From: Papaver somniferum
Lineage: Eukaryota > Streptophyta > Magnoliopsida > Ranunculales > Papaveraceae
Assembly: GCF_003573695.1 (NCBI RefSeq)
Contig: NC_039364.1
Coordinates: 232,865,656-232,929,655, forward strand
DNA: 64,000 bases
Direction of reading: 5' to 3'
Shown piece by piece: positions 21,032 to 34,689 of the stretch; positions within the stretch are counted from its first letter, which is position 1, and the number at the start of each line of letters is the position of its first letter. The notes under the pieces are model-generated. The model was not told where the DNA came from. It was given only the letters and a program-made list of their open reading frames with translations, and searched no databases. Position numbers and translations under genes: made by a program.

Positions 21032-22792
21032 ATGTATAGATCTTTTTCTACAGTTGGGGAATACAACAAATCCCTTAGAGAACTTGCGTGTGGACAAACT
21101 TCACGTTATGCACCTCCCATAGACCATGATGTCAATAGTCATAGGAATTATTATGGACATTTTCAAAGTCCCGAGCCGCAATACATGAACCCTAATGACT
21201 ATTCATACATGCATCATTCGCCACAACGTGAAAATGAACATTTTGCTAGTGCCTCACTCACACAATCATCACTGATCGATCAATTAGAAGCTCGAATCGC
21301 AGCTTTAGAAATGCAATCACATGAGGAATCTGTCACATCTAATTTTCTTAGGCAACCTAAAATCTATGCATGTCCTGCATGTGGTAGTTTAGACCACCCT
21401 GTTGAGAATTGTCATATTTTGCATAATTTTAGGCAATCTAGAGAAAATCCAAGGTATGAAATGCCCATGAATTGTGAGAATGGTAGTCATTGGGACCATA
21501 ATCAATCCTTTGAGGGTTGCGATCAATATTTTGTAGACCCTAATGACCATGCATACATGTACCATTCACCACAATTTGAACATGAAGAATTTTGTACTCC
21601 CATGAATTTAGACTCCACCACAGAAGCTTTCAGACTTAGTGAGCAAAACTTCGATAGATCTACATCACGAATTCAGGAATATTTAGATCAGATTTTGCTT
21701 CACCTACAAAAGGAGGAAATTCATGAGGAAATGTATGTTGTCCCTAATGAAGTGTCTAGTCCCATTCATGTAAATGATGTTGAATATGAACCTAATTTAG
21801 AGGAACATGAATCGACTAACGACACCACCACTTTTAATGAGGACCAATATGCATGCTACCATGATGATGATTATGATGATTATGATGATGTGTTAGAAGA
21901 ACATGAAAATATTGTGGAACCTGTTGGTTCAATAACATATGGCTTCTCGCCCTCGACCTTCATGAATGTTGTTTTTTCTAATACTCATTGTAATTCATAT
22001 GATTTTGATATTGACATGGGATTCGTACAATTATTCTGTGAAGATGAACATGACATAGGAATAGTTGAATCTTCTGTAGACACTAATATTCATGAAAATA
22101 TATTTGATGTGTCTGATTCTCTACCTAGGTCACATTGTGATATTTCTCCTGATTTGCCGATGCATGAGAATGAATCTGTTGATGATGTTGATGATTCTAA
22201 GTGTGAACTTGCCAATGTGAGTGATGATTGTGAGCATGATGTGACATGTGTAGATGAGTTAGAAGATTTTGATTTGATTGATAATGATATGCCTATTCTT
22301 CTACCTAAGTCACAATCTGATGGCCTTCCACCCAACCTAGATTTGGTTTGTACCCATATTGTAAAACCAATTTTTCTGAAAATTCCTAATCTAGGATTGG
22401 AACTGTGTGCTTCCCAAGTCCTCTTGGACTATTTTGCTTCAAAATATAACACTTTTAAAGAGCCACAGTTGGAAATTGCATGTTTGCCCATCCCGAAAAC
22501 AGTCCATTATGAGCTAGACCTTGTGCATGATGAACCCCCAAAACTGCGCGATTTTGTTTTCAAAATTATATCTTCTGTAAAATCCAGGTTTGGGGGTAGC
22601 TCATTTTGTTTCACAGTTTCACTTGCGTTTCTTTCCTGTTATTATTGTGTGAAGCTGTTGAAATGTCTACACTTCGTCTTTTGGGTTGATCCTCAACTCT
22701 TTAGATTGTTAGTGTATGGTGAATTTTTTGTATATAATCCAGTAGATAAAATTTTAAAAACCCTTTTGTTCCTTTTGTATATATTTTGCTAA
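21032..22792 (+). CDS. Family A gag-like zinc-knuckle protein, copy 2
   Basis: It has 586 residues from the conserved ATG and is nearly identical to copy 1, with the same zinc knuckle, internal repeat, acidic middle and VDPQLFRLLVYGEFF tail. Differences are few over the first 420 residues but clustered near residues 425-495 (for example CLPIPKTVHYELDL against CLPVPSTVHFELDL). The last residues differ because of a small indel. With its own LTR, primer site and leader deleted, any expression would have to come from the truncated LTR just upstream. Confidence 0.75.
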   Translation: MYRSFSTVGEYNKSLRELACGQTSRYAPPIDHDVNSHRNYYGHFQSPEPQYMNPNDYSYMHHSPQRENEHFASASLTQSSLIDQLEARIAALEMQSHEESVTSNFLRQPKIYACPACGSLDHPVENCHILHNFRQSRENPRYEMPMNCENGSHWDHNQSFEGCDQYFVDPNDHAYMYHSPQFEHEEFCTPMNLDSTTEAFRLSEQNFDRSTSRIQEYLDQILLHLQKEEIHEEMYVVPNEVSSPIHVNDVEYEPNLEEHESTNDTTTFNEDQYACYHDDDYDDYDDVLEEHENIVEPVGSITYGFSPSTFMNVVFSNTHCNSYDFDIDMGFVQLFCEDEHDIGIVESSVDTNIHENIFDVSDSLPRSHCDISPDLPMHENESVDDVDDSKCELANVSDDCEHDVTCVDELEDFDLIDNDMPILLPKSQSDGLPPNLDLVCTHIVKPIFLKIPNLGLELCASQVLLDYFASKYNTFKEPQLEIACLPIPKTVHYELDLVHDEPPKLRDFVFKIISSVKSRFGGSSFCFTVSLAFLSCYYCVKLLKCLHFVFWVDPQLFRLLVYGEFFVYNPVDKILKTLLFLLYIFC

Positions 22793-24238
<1,446 letters not shown>

Positions 24239-26607
24239 TGATGAGTGCCAAATATTGTATATTTTTATCCCTTTTTGTTGGCATTTTAACTCATCTTTTG
24301 TGCATTAATTCTACATTTTATCCCATATTCTGTATTTTCATTGTTTTCAAGAATAAATATTTTTATTAATTAATTTTGCATTTTTAGGTAGTAAATAAAG
24401 TTCGGATGAGTCGTGGAGCGAAAAGAGCAGAAAAGTAGTGAAAAGCCGGGAGAAATTACGCAAGGAAGCCGCGAAGAATGGTGCGCACAACCTCATTTTC
24501 TACACACAAAAGCGCCTCCGTTCTCAGCCATCAGATCAGTTCTCGGGAGCATCCGACGGTCGCTCCTTCATAGATCATCAAAATCGGAAGTCTCTGCCAA
24601 GCACCACAGCATTGAAATTCCAAGCCTTCAGATTAGATGGTAGTTGAATCCAACGGTCGCTCCTATGCCTGTGCATCAACTCCCGATGATTCCGCCTTAC
24701 ACTACAGTACCTAACTCCATCTGGTGCCGTTAACTTCGTTGCACCTCAGAATCCGACGGTCGCTTCACACATCCTTCCATCTATCCGTTCGATTCCACTC
24801 AGATCCAATGATCCAACATCTAAGCTTCGCAAATATCGAACTTGAGGTCTCCGCCTCACACCATAGCAACACATACCCTATTCCCAACCAAACAACCCCT
24901 AATCCTAATCCCATCGAGCTCTTCTTTCTCATCTTCCCAAAACCAGTTCACCACAAACACCCGACAGTTGCAGAGCCTGCAACTCCACCACCTCCCCTCT
25001 CTGCCGTTGTCGCTTACACCACCACCACACCACACCGTACATCACCACTCCATCCCAAGTCTCTCCCTTGTCTCGTTTCTAGCATCTAACTAGGTGCTAC
25101 AAGCTAGAACAGTGAGAAGCTAGGGTTTCACCAACAGCGAGGAGAAGACACAATTGAGGGCTGGAAAAGCTTCAGAAGAGCAGAGGGGACATACCCAAAG
25201 CATGGGTCGAGTCTAATTGCATCAGAGGGTGAGTTAATTTCATTATTTCTCGAAACCCTAATTGTACTGTTGAGTGAAGATTTTTGGGGAAAATGGGTGT
25301 AAACCCTAATTTGATAATTTGGGTATAAAAGGGAAGTGATGTAGGATGTTAAAACTTGTTCTTGGACTAGCCAAGTTTCCCCCTAATTGGGTTAGGTTTG
25401 ATTTTAATTTCATTTTCAATTTTAATCATCTGCATATTTTTTCTACTTGTTCACTGTGCTGTGTATGATGTTGTAGTGTGCAATTGTTTGATGTTTGTTA
25501 GTTCAATGCTCTTAGTTTGATAAATTCACTGTAGTTTAATGTTTAATTGCTGTGTGATTTCATGTCCTGCTAGCATGTTCTAATTCACCACTAGGGTGGA
25601 GATGAAACCTTAGTTCCACTGTGTAGGAGACTACAATTCTGACTCTCATCACTTTGCTCTCACATTGTATGTCAGGCATACATTGTAGTTAGGATACCCC
25701 TGTGATTGAAAGTGCAGCAGCCCATGTTAATTGCTTATAGTCCAACCCTCAGACTAGTTATGCTTTAATCAGATAGCTAGTACCTTGGGAGGACAATTTG
25801 GTTGCAATTGGAATATCCAACTTAGTCTAGGTGGAATCAATGCCCTAGTTTGCCATCAACCTTCCCTGTCATCCATAAATCCATCTTCAACTGATAGTCT
25901 TGTTTCCTTTCACTTGTTTAGTTTACCTGCATTTTCTGTTTTGCATCTTCACTGCTTACTCGTTTTCCCTGCTACATTTCTTCTATTGCTGCAACTGCTG
26001 CTGCAGCACTTGTGCTGCTGCACTGTTTTTCCCTCTTCTTGGCCTTGTGCTGTTTTGCCACTTCTTTGCCTGCTGCTCTGCCAAAGTGCTGCTGCTGCCC
26101 CTTCTTCTCCTGCAGCCAAGCCAATTCTTCTGTTGCTGCTGCCTTTCTGCAGCTGCTGCTGCCTTCCAAGGCCAACTGAGTCCAAGGTCTTAAGCCCAAC
26201 TCACAAGTGGACTGTTAAGCCCAACTCACAAGTGAACTGTTAAGCCCAAGTCATAGTTGAACTGTTGAGCCCAAAGCTCAGACCAGTTTCTAGAACCAAA
26301 GCCCATTTGCACTTCAAAGATAACTGAGCCCAAGCTCAGTTCATTTTATCTTTAACAAACCCACTAAGCCCAATTCATTCAAAGGGCATTCAAACCCATT
26401 AGCACTCAAAACCCCATTTAAGCCAAAAGGCTTCTAAACCCAAAGCAAATCTAAGAACCCAATTAGCTAAAACACTTCCGAAACACACCCGATCTCTGTG
26501 GATCGACCCGTACTTGCACGAGCTACAACCGACGACCGTGCACTTGCGGTATTACTGTAGGCCCGTTTATTTGCGCATAATTTTATACACCTTTTAGAGG
26601 CCTACCA
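24239..26607 (+). repeat. Family A 3' LTR of the plus composite
   Basis: It starts TGATGAGTGCC and ends GGCCTACCA, followed by the duplication GTTAT. The TATA box is TATAAAAG at 25324-25331. Unlike the 5' LTR it has no extra primer site near its end. Its U3 part resembles the middle LTR more than the 5' LTR (shared GCACCTCAGAATCCGACGGT), so the three LTRs are mosaics. Confidence 0.88.
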
Positions 26608-26612
26608 GTTAT

Positions 26613-27013
26613 GACAGCCGGCATATTCAAGACTCAAAGCAAACCACTCCTATTTTGGAGTATATCTTTCTAAAAAAGAAGAAAAGCATCAAAAATGATG
26701 GATTTATGATCCAAAAACCATTTCTCCTCCGATTCAATCGATTCTTACATACATATTTCTAATGTTTTTCGGTATTCTTTCTCTTCTCTTGCTAGAATAT
26801 TTGGTTTTATACTAGTTTTGTATGGTGTTACTTTATTACTCTTGTATCTTGGTGGATTGAAACTTCTTGTAACCTTCACATTGAATTATCAATGAAATGA
26901 GAAGAGCTCAAAACATCGATAAATCTGTTAAACAAGAAGAAATGATGGTCACAATCACTTTTTTTCTTTCTTTTTGGTAAATAAATACTATTCTCATTCA
27001 TATCAAAGATCGC
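26613..27013. other. Unassigned sequence between two family A insertions
   Basis: No gene was recognised. The minus strand at about 26990-26955 reads GAATAGTATTTATTTACC and then A-rich sequence, which resembles the 3' end of a plant LINE, but no LINE coding sequence was found next to it. Confidence 0.35.
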
Positions 27014-27130
27014 AACAAGACATGATTACGATTTTATGAGCTAAGAGCTAAGTTACATTCGAATAACACTATATTAATTGGGCAAGAGATGTCGAAAATC
27101 TATAGAGCGTCATATTTGTGTGTTAGAAAG
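27014..27130. repeat. Flank duplication, left copy (about 117 bp)
   Basis: It contains ATGAGCTAAGAGCTAAGTTA and GAGCGTCATATTTGTGTGTT and recurs, with several differences, at 29700-29816 on the other side of the solo LTR. It is a pre-existing tandem duplication into which the LTR inserted; the LTR's own target duplication is only 5 bp. Confidence 0.8.
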
Positions 27131-29689
27131 TGATGAGTGCCAAATATTGTATATATTTATCCCTTTTTGTTGGCATTTTAAGTCATCTTTTGTGCATTAA
27201 TTCTACATTTTATCTCATATTCTGTATTTTCATTGTTTTCAAGAATAAATATTTTTATTAATTAATTTTGCATTTTTAGGTAATAAATAAAGTTCGGATG
27301 AGTCGCGGAGCGAAAAGAGCAGAAAAGTAGTGAAAAGCCGGGAGAAATCACGCAAGGAAGCCGCGAAGAATGGTGCGCACAACCTCATTTTCTACACACA
27401 AAAACGCCTCCGTTCTCAGCCATCAGATCAGCTCTCAGAAGCATCCGATGGTCGCTCCTTCATAGAGCATCAAAATCTGAAGTCTCTGCCAAGCACCACA
27501 GCGCTGAAATTCCAAGCCTTCAGATTAGATGGTAGTTGAATCCAACGGTTGCTCCCTTGCTGTTCATCAATGTTTGATATCCCCGCCTTACACTACAACA
27601 CCTAACCTAATCTAGCACCGTTCGTTTCGTTGTATCCCTTCATCCGACGGTCGCTCCTCGCTTGCCTCCGCATCACCGTCCGATCTACCTACCATCTTCG
27701 CATCTCGCAGCTCAGAGTCACAGAACATCAAGACTCGATGGATTCGCTCAACACTCTAGCAACCTATACCTATACCCTAAACTCGACCCATTCTTCTCTT
27801 CTTTCTTCTTCTTTCTCTCGACCTCGTCTGCAACTCCACCAAACACCATGTTCACCTGCCGCACCACCATCATCGCCACCACTCCCTGACACCACCATAC
27901 CACCTCCGTCATCATCCTACACGTGATTGAAAGCTTCCCCCATCATTCTAGCCCTTTATCCCATCAACTTATTACCTAACCTAAACCCTAGGTTATGGGT
28001 TGATGGATTAACGTGTGCTAGAGAAACAATTGATGCATGGAGGTGATACAGGAGAACAAATAGAAGCATGGGTCGACATCAAAATGGAGTGGTTGTGTCA
28101 AATTGGGTGAGTAATCACAAACCCTAGCCTACTGTTATTTTGGGAAAATGGGTAGAACCCTAATTGTGTTGTGGACTATAAATAGGAACTATGGGTGTGT
28201 TGTAAAAGTATGCTGGACTAGCCAGTGTCCAGAACTTTCAAGTTCTGTTAATTTCCATGTTAGTTCAATTTTGTTAAAGTTCTGTTAGACTTTCATATCT
28301 TGTTAATGTTTCTGTTAATGTGTTTATTTTCATTTCCTGTTGATGTTTGTTCTGTTAAATGTTATCCATTGTTAATTGTTACTTTGTTCTGTTAATGTTT
28401 AGTTTTAATTTCCAATCAATTCCTGTTAATGTTGTTGCTCACTGTCAGTTAAATGTTCACTGTCATGTTTAATTCACTGTTAGTTTGATGGAATGCTAGG
28501 CTAGATACCTTTGAAGCATTGAACTGATTGTGCAATGGAAGAAATCAGTGCTCATAGCAAGCTGATTATCTTGCCATTCTATTTGTGTATGCTTAGGTTG
28601 CACTGTTGATTGAGCATTGGGAGAAATTAGTGCTCTTAGCAAGCTAATTCTCTTCCCATTCTTTTAGTATGCCTGTATTCTTGCCTTAGTTTTGCTCCAT
28701 TTCAGTTTATCCACATCCCTGCCCTTGGCCTTAGGCCTTGGTTCATCTTGCTTTGTTCTTTGTTTTTGCCACTGTTTTACTTTCACTTCTATGTTCATTT
28801 TGCTTGCTGTTATCTTGTTGTTTACTGCTTTGCTTGTGCAGCTGTCTAGTTTTTCCATTGCTTGTGCAGCTGTCTAGTTTTCTTTTGCTGTTTAGTTTTT
28901 CCATTGCTTTTGCCCTGTTGTTTCTTCCCTGCCTTGCAAACTGCAGTACTGCTGCTGCAACCCTTGCTGCATTGTTTTCCCTTCCCCTGCAGCTGCCTCT
29001 GTTGCTGTTGCTTTTGCCCTGCAGCTGCCTCTGCTGTTGTTGCTTTTGCCCTGCAGCTGCTGTTGCTGCTGCCAAGCTACTGCTGCTGGTGCCTTCTCTG
29101 TGTTCCTTTCTCTTGTTGTTGCTGCTGCTTCCTGCAGCCAAGCAAAGGCCCATCCAACTGAGCCCAAAGCTCAGCTCATTCCAAAAAGCTAAGGCCCAGT
29201 CCACAGTTACCAAGCCCAGGTTTGAACCAAAAGTTGAAGCCCAGTTCATTAAGGCTCAAAGCCCAATTCAATCAACTGTGGGCTTAATCAAAAGCCTAAG
29301 TTTAAGACCAAAGCCCAAGTTCAGTTCACTTTAAGACCAAAGCCCAAGTTCAGTTCACTGTAAGGCCAAAGCCCATTTTCACTTCAAAGACTAACTGAGC
29401 CCAAGCTCAGTTCATTTTATTGTTATCAAACCCATTAGCACTCAAAGCCCAATTTAAGCCAAAAAGGCTTCATAGCCCAATAGCAATTTAGGAACCCAAT
29501 TAGCTAGAAAGCTCAAACACACCCGATCTCTGTGGATCGACCCGTACTTGCACGAGCTACAACTGACGACCATGCACTTGCGGTATTACTGTAGGCCCCC
29601 GTTTTTATTGCGCTTAATTTTATACATATCTCCGGGCCCACCAAGTTTTTGGCCGGGGATAATTTTTAACACCTTTTAGAAGCCTGCCA
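27131..29689 (+). mobile_element. Family A solo LTR
   Basis: A single LTR runs from TGATGAGTGCC to AAGCCTGCCA with a perfect 5-bp duplication GAAAG at 27126-27130 and 29690-29694. It has a TATA box (TATAAATA, 28177-28184), a long TGTTAATGTT-rich stretch (28240-28450), a CTG-rich tract, and near its end a degenerate primer site (TGGCCGGGGAT, 29650-29660) lacking eight bases. Solo LTRs arise when the two LTRs of one element recombine. This copy fixes both edges of the family A LTR. Confidence 0.93.
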
Positions 29690-29699
29690 GAAAGCTTAC

Positions 29700-29816
29700 A
29701 ATAAGACATGATTATCATTTTATGAGCTAAGAGCTAAGTTACATTCGAATAGCACCAAACTAATTAGGCAAGAGAGGTCAAAAATCTACAGAGCGTCATA
29801 TTTGTGTGTTAGAAAG
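29700..29816. repeat. Flank duplication, right copy
   Basis: Partner of 27014-27130, sharing ATGAGCTAAGAGCTAAGTTA and ending in TTTGTGTGTTAGAAAG. The copies differ at several positions, so the duplication is older than the LTR insertion. Confidence 0.8.
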
Positions 29817-30151
29817 AGGACACTGCCAAAAAAAAAGACACTGCTAAAATCAGAAAAGTATGATTTAATTTAGGATTAAAATCTTATCATCTTGATTTTA
29901 ATTTTATTCTAGGAAGATATCCTTTCAAAAGAATGAGTGGTATGCACAAATGTTAGGGACAAACACCAAGTTCAAATCCAAAAGCCTTTAGTCCCAAACA
30001 AATCAGGGTATGCTAGAAATAAAATCCCAAGATACGAAGATGTATATGTCAAGCTTCTGGTACGTGAATAGATGACTTCCACACATATTTATTCAACGCC
30101 AGTTCTTCGGGTAGCTACGACCCTTCATAACTCACTTCACTCCTTCCACAC
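29817..30151. other. Unassigned stretch left of the Copia LTR
   Basis: No recognisable gene or terminal repeat. It may be part of the LINE relic that continues at 53640, but the reading is too decayed to confirm. Confidence 0.35.
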
Positions 30152-30718
30152 TGAAAAAGCGGGGGTCTAACAACCACACCCAATATTTCGTTCGGCAATC
30201 TGTATGGACTAACTCCAATATAATTCCAAGGGAATCAACTAGACAGTCAGACTCAATCAAGGAAAGATATCCAAGAGTTATATCTTTTTCTCAAATCAAT
30301 CAGCAAATCAACAGGATGGAATCCGTGAACTGATTGGTATGAGAATAACTTGAACGGTACCAAAGACAAATGTTCAAGTGTCAATCAATTTATATCAACA
30401 ACCAAAGGTTGGATTTACCAATTGATTGAACTACGCGAAACCTGTGATATTTCAATTATATAAACAAATATAATTCGGAAAAGAAATAACACAAATACCA
30501 GAAGTTTTGTTAACGAGGAAACCGCAAATGCAGAACAATCCCGGGACCTATTCCAGTTTTGAACACCACACTGTATTAAGCCGCTATAGATACTAGCCTA
30601 CTACAAGTTAACTTCGGACTGGAATGTAGTTGAGCCCTAACCAAGTCTCGCACCGATTAAGGTACAGTCGCGTTCGTTACGTCTCTGAATCCCGGAAGGA
30701 CTCTAAGCACTTGATTCC

Positions 30719-32282
30719 TGATAAACGCATTTATGTGTCTAATATGTCTTTATTGTATGTATTGTTATTGCTCAATTTTGTATTTATTGTGTTCTTTTAT
30801 GTCTTTGTAGGAATTTTTAGAGAAATAAGCCCTTGCGGCGAAATGGGCTCAAAAAGCAGTGTTTTACACCCCGGAGAAATTTATCGTAGGCACCCCAGAA
30901 ATGCACCGAAGCATCCTAGTAATGTCCCGGAGGAACCCATAAAAATTACTATTTCCACCCAAAAATTACTATTTCCACCCAATTGCTATTCGCACCCAAG
31001 CTCTGGTTAAGGGGCATCCATCTTCTCTTTAAATTCAAAAACAGCTTTTTGGCGGGAAAAATATATTCAAAACTGGCAGATTTGTGATCGAGAAAAGGTG
31101 TTTTAGTGCGATTCAATCGCTGAAATTTGGTGGGAAGTTGTGATATGGGATAGGGAACACATTGTGGGCATCGGATTCGATCGGAATTGGATGGAAATCC
31201 TGGTTTGAGTCACGAGCTCAAAACAGAGCAACGTGTCCTGTAACACGAGTTTTATTGTGTGTTTTCCATGCATGGAGTGTTTTGGAGGAGTTCGATGACT
31301 TCGGAGGCATGGGGAAGGTTAACTAGAGCGTGCAGGATCAAAGTTTACGTGTGTAGAAGCCAAAAATGGAAATTATTGTTAAATATGGGCATCGAGCAAT
31401 GACGTGATTAATGGGAGATTATACGGTGTTATGGTCGGATATTTTTGTTCTAAAACACTATAAATACAAGGCTAAAGAGTTGGAGAGTCTTTGGGAGAGC
31501 TTAGGAGCCGAGAAGAATCGAAAGAAAGTCACGCAGGAGAAAAGCTTGCTCCTGGTGCAAGGAAGAACACGAAGAACATAATACCCTCAGGGACAGTCGT
31601 TGATTAGTGTCGCTTAATTGCGACAATACTCAATTCCTTTCCCGACTTCGGAACAACATCACCTCTGTTGTATCGTTCTTTTTGAACGCTCTATATGTGT
31701 CACAAACACTGTTGTAAACCGTTTTTCTCCATTTTCTCTTGATTGTAAACAACTTTTGAGTATCAATGAATCAATTTGAGAGGTTTTTCATCATGAGTAG
31801 CTAAACCCAATCCCAGGGGTGACGGAGGAAGCCATTCTTCCAAAAGTTATGTGGTAAAATTTATTTAAATTTATTTATGCAACTCTTTTATGATTAATTG
31901 CACCGAATAAAAATGGAGTAAATGATTTTTATTAATCAATTGTGTTTTCTCTTGATGGAGTATGCTTAGTAAATTGCTTTTGATACTTCATGCTCGCGAT
32001 TAACAGTGGATGTTTTCAAAATCTAATTTAGGCAATGATTAGAATCACAATTTCCTTTGATTGGATTTATATTGTCTAGAATTGCATGATAAGAATTGTT
32101 ATTGAACCACATAAATTTTGGTGAATGGTGGAATCATGATCCCCGGTAAAAATTCTCTCCCATATTTTGTTAATATTGTGCATATAAAATTATTTATGTT
32201 TTTTATTAAGTCTAAAAAATTATCCTTCACAAATCCGAGAGTTTGAACCTTCATTATTACAACATCATCAAAAATTTAATCA
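30719..32282 (+). repeat. Family B 5' LTR
   Basis: It starts TGATAAACGCATTTATGTGT and ends AAATTTAATCA, with a TATA box TATAAATA at 31459-31466. Against the 3' LTR it differs by a scatter of substitutions and small indels, including an extra copy of a 21-base segment (AAATTACTATTTCCACCC) at about 30940-30980. Confidence 0.92.
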
Positions 32283-32285
32283 TTT

Positions 32286-32304
32286 TGGCGCCGCCGACGC
32301 GGAA
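32286..32304 (+). other. Primer-site-like sequence of family B
   Basis: TGGCGCCGCCGACGCGGAA begins three bases after the LTR. The first eight bases equal the family A tRNA-Asp site, but the rest differs (CCGACGCGG against TTGCCGGGG). It may be a diverged tRNA-Asp site or the complement of another tRNA. Confidence 0.6.
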
Positions 32305-33411
32305 TTGTGTTTAGGTAGAATTTTATTTTTTAGATTTTTTTTTTCTTTGTTCTTTTTTACGTTCTTTGGGTATTTGTCTATGTGATACAGGTTTTGAGGC
32401 TTGGATCGAAAAGAAAAAGAAGAAGAAGAAGTTGTCAAAGATTTTTGGTGATTTCATAAATACTAGGAGCAAAGCTTAAAGCAAAAAGAATGGAAAGAAG
32501 ACGAAAGACTTTTTTTATTATTATTTTTTAGATTTTTTATTTTTATTAATTTTTTTTTTAGAAACTGTAATTAAAGTTTTTATTTTTGTAATCTTTTATT
32601 TTTGGACATTATTGTTTTTCCGGACATTGAACATTGGACATTATTTTTAAAACCCTACGGAAGGGTTATAAATTAAAAAAAAAATTAAATACAAACTGTT
32701 TGCAGGGAAGGACGACGATTACTATATCGTCTCGGCCCCTCGGGTTCGCACACTGACATCGGAGTCAGTGGCCCGTGTCGACTACAGCGGTTCTTCGCCC
32801 GTCTAGTACGGGAGGTAAACTTCTAAACACCCGCGAATCTCCTGCAAGCGGGTTTACTGTTTTCCTTAAGGTGAATATATGCTGAGGACTTGAATACGGC
32901 TGTTTTAAATTCCTAGTAAAGGGAAAGGCCTAGCCAATACAAGATAAGGGTTCAGATTTCATCACCGTTCTCTTCTTGCCCGCCTTAGGAAAACGAAACC
33001 AAACGCGATCCTAAGCTAAAATTTTGACTAGAACGAGACCTATAGGGTAACGAGCTTAATAGGAAACTCGTTCGAAAAATATTGGTTGCTCTTTAAGCAC
33101 ACTTCAAAGTTCATGATGGTTTCTGTGAGTTGAATGCGTGACTGCGCCGCCTTCTAATGCGGTGAGGCCTTGGGTATCAAAGCTCTACTAAGCTTCCCTC
33201 GTCTCTATTCAACTTACTTTGACTCGGATTGATTCCAGAGGGGTTTGCTCAAATTGCAACGAATTCCCTTTCGAAAGATAGAAGCTGGTCTAGAAACAAT
33301 CTAAGTGGAGCCATCATGCTTTTTATTTGCTAGAATTTATAGGTTTGATTTGGTCGATCAGCCTTGTTTGTGATTGTGTAGAATTCCTCTGTAGTTTGTG
33401 TTTCCTCGGTG
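32305..33411 (+). other. Leader of family B
   Basis: Non-coding sequence from the primer site to the ORF. It includes T-rich runs (32320-32600) and a GC-richer part (32700-32880). No gene was recognised. Confidence 0.6.
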
Positions 33412-34689
33412 ATGAATCCTTTTCAGGAGACGCCACCTGAGATGACGTTACGAGAATATATGTCTAGAAATTCTCGTTATCAAGAGACGTCTTCGGAAAT
33501 GACTCTTGGTGAATATATGCGTGGGCAGCGATATATGGATACTCCAACTTTTATTGAGGAATCACCTCTAACGATCTATGAGAAATATTATAAACATAGA
33601 CCATGTAGTTGGGAACAAAGCTTGAGAATTCGTGAATATCAAAAATTATATTGTGATGATGATGAGGAGGAGGATGGTGATGATGATTATAACGATATTT
33701 CTAGTTCAAATCCAAATAATTTTAATAATTATTTACCTATTCAAAAGGACGAGGATTTGACTAGAAATACCCCCGTTTTAGACGATGATTACGAAACCGA
33801 TGATGGTTTAGAGGAACCAGTTTATCTTGAGAGTACTGTTTTCGAGTCAAACGATTTAGAAACAATAGTCTTAGATGAACTCGTAGAGATTAGCGGGGAT
33901 GAACCTGACTTAGAAAAATCAATCGCCCACTTTCAGGAATCTGATGACCTAGAAATTAGGGAGATTATGACTAGTCTACCTAAAGACGCCGAAAACTCTA
34001 AGTTTGGGGGTGATTATCATTCTCCATGTTCTTTAACTCTTACAAAAATCCCTCACGTGGGACTTGACATCAATGCCTCAACCATCTTACAAGACTATCT
34101 TCGTACTCGTTTTCCCGAACTTAATAATATTCAACACGAGTCTCAACTGTTAGAAACCCATCCTCTGGTTGATGAGGTTAGCCCAGGAAATAATACCAAG
34201 ATTGACTTTGTTTTCCCACCAAAAAATTTTCTACCAATTGTGGGAACATATAAATTTCAGACGTGTCAATTATTAAGTTTTGAGACTAAACCTAATTACT
34301 TTAGGAGATTAGGGTCGACACATCTGTTTAAGGAAGACCACCACTCTCTTTGTGGTCAGCTGTGTAAGTCAAATCTGATTGACATTAAGGATCCCCAGTT
34401 ATTCAGGTTGTTATTATTTTTAATTGAGTTTTTCCAGACTTTTAAACCTGAACTGTTGGATCTTAGCTATGAGGAAGTGCATCCAATGAAAATATTCTAT
34501 CAAGATCCTTTCATAGAACCTGAACCTGAACCACAATGGGACATAGGCATCTTAATCAGGAAACTAGATAAGGGTACGCAATACATGTTCATTTTCTTGG
34601 CTTGTTGCAGATTCCTTTTACTTGTGATAGCTCTATTTGGTTTCGATAACCCACAATTATTTCGGCTATTGCTATATGATTCGAGGTGA
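33412..34689 (+). CDS. Family B ORF, acidic protein related in layout to the family A ORF
   Basis: It has 425 residues from ATG at 33412. The N-terminus carries a two-fold repeat (ETPPEMTLREYM and ETSSEMTLGEYM). An acidic stretch follows (DDDEEEDGDDDYND, about 81-94), then further Asp/Glu-rich sequence, a SKFGGDYHSP segment encoded by a polypurine-tract-like sequence, HVGLDINASTILQDYL, and two hydrophobic segments each closing with NPQLFRLLLY or DPQLFRLLLF. No zinc knuckle or pol motif was seen. The order acidic middle, FGG segment, GLxxxASxxLxDY and PQLFRLL tail also occurs in family A, which supports common origin. Function unknown. It looks intact. Confidence 0.7.
   Translation: MNPFQETPPEMTLREYMSRNSRYQETSSEMTLGEYMRGQRYMDTPTFIEESPLTIYEKYYKHRPCSWEQSLRIREYQKLYCDDDEEEDGDDDYNDISSSNPNNFNNYLPIQKDEDLTRNTPVLDDDYETDDGLEEPVYLESTVFESNDLETIVLDELVEISGDEPDLEKSIAHFQESDDLEIREIMTSLPKDAENSKFGGDYHSPCSLTLTKIPHVGLDINASTILQDYLRTRFPELNNIQHESQLLETHPLVDEVSPGNNTKIDFVFPPKNFLPIVGTYKFQTCQLLSFETKPNYFRRLGSTHLFKEDHHSLCGQLCKSNLIDIKDPQLFRLLLFLIEFFQTFKPELLDLSYEEVHPMKIFYQDPFIEPEPEPQWDIGILIRKLDKGTQYMFIFLACCRFLLLVIALFGFDNPQLFRLLLYDSR

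Noticed and set aside
28738..29334. 198-codon plus and 168-codon minus open frames
   Set aside because: Same low-complexity LTR tract in the solo LTR; no start context or protein motif.
30719..32282. Coding gene in the family B LTR (126-codon frame at 30630-31010)
   Set aside because: It starts in the Copia LTR, crosses the insertion junction and has no protein motif.
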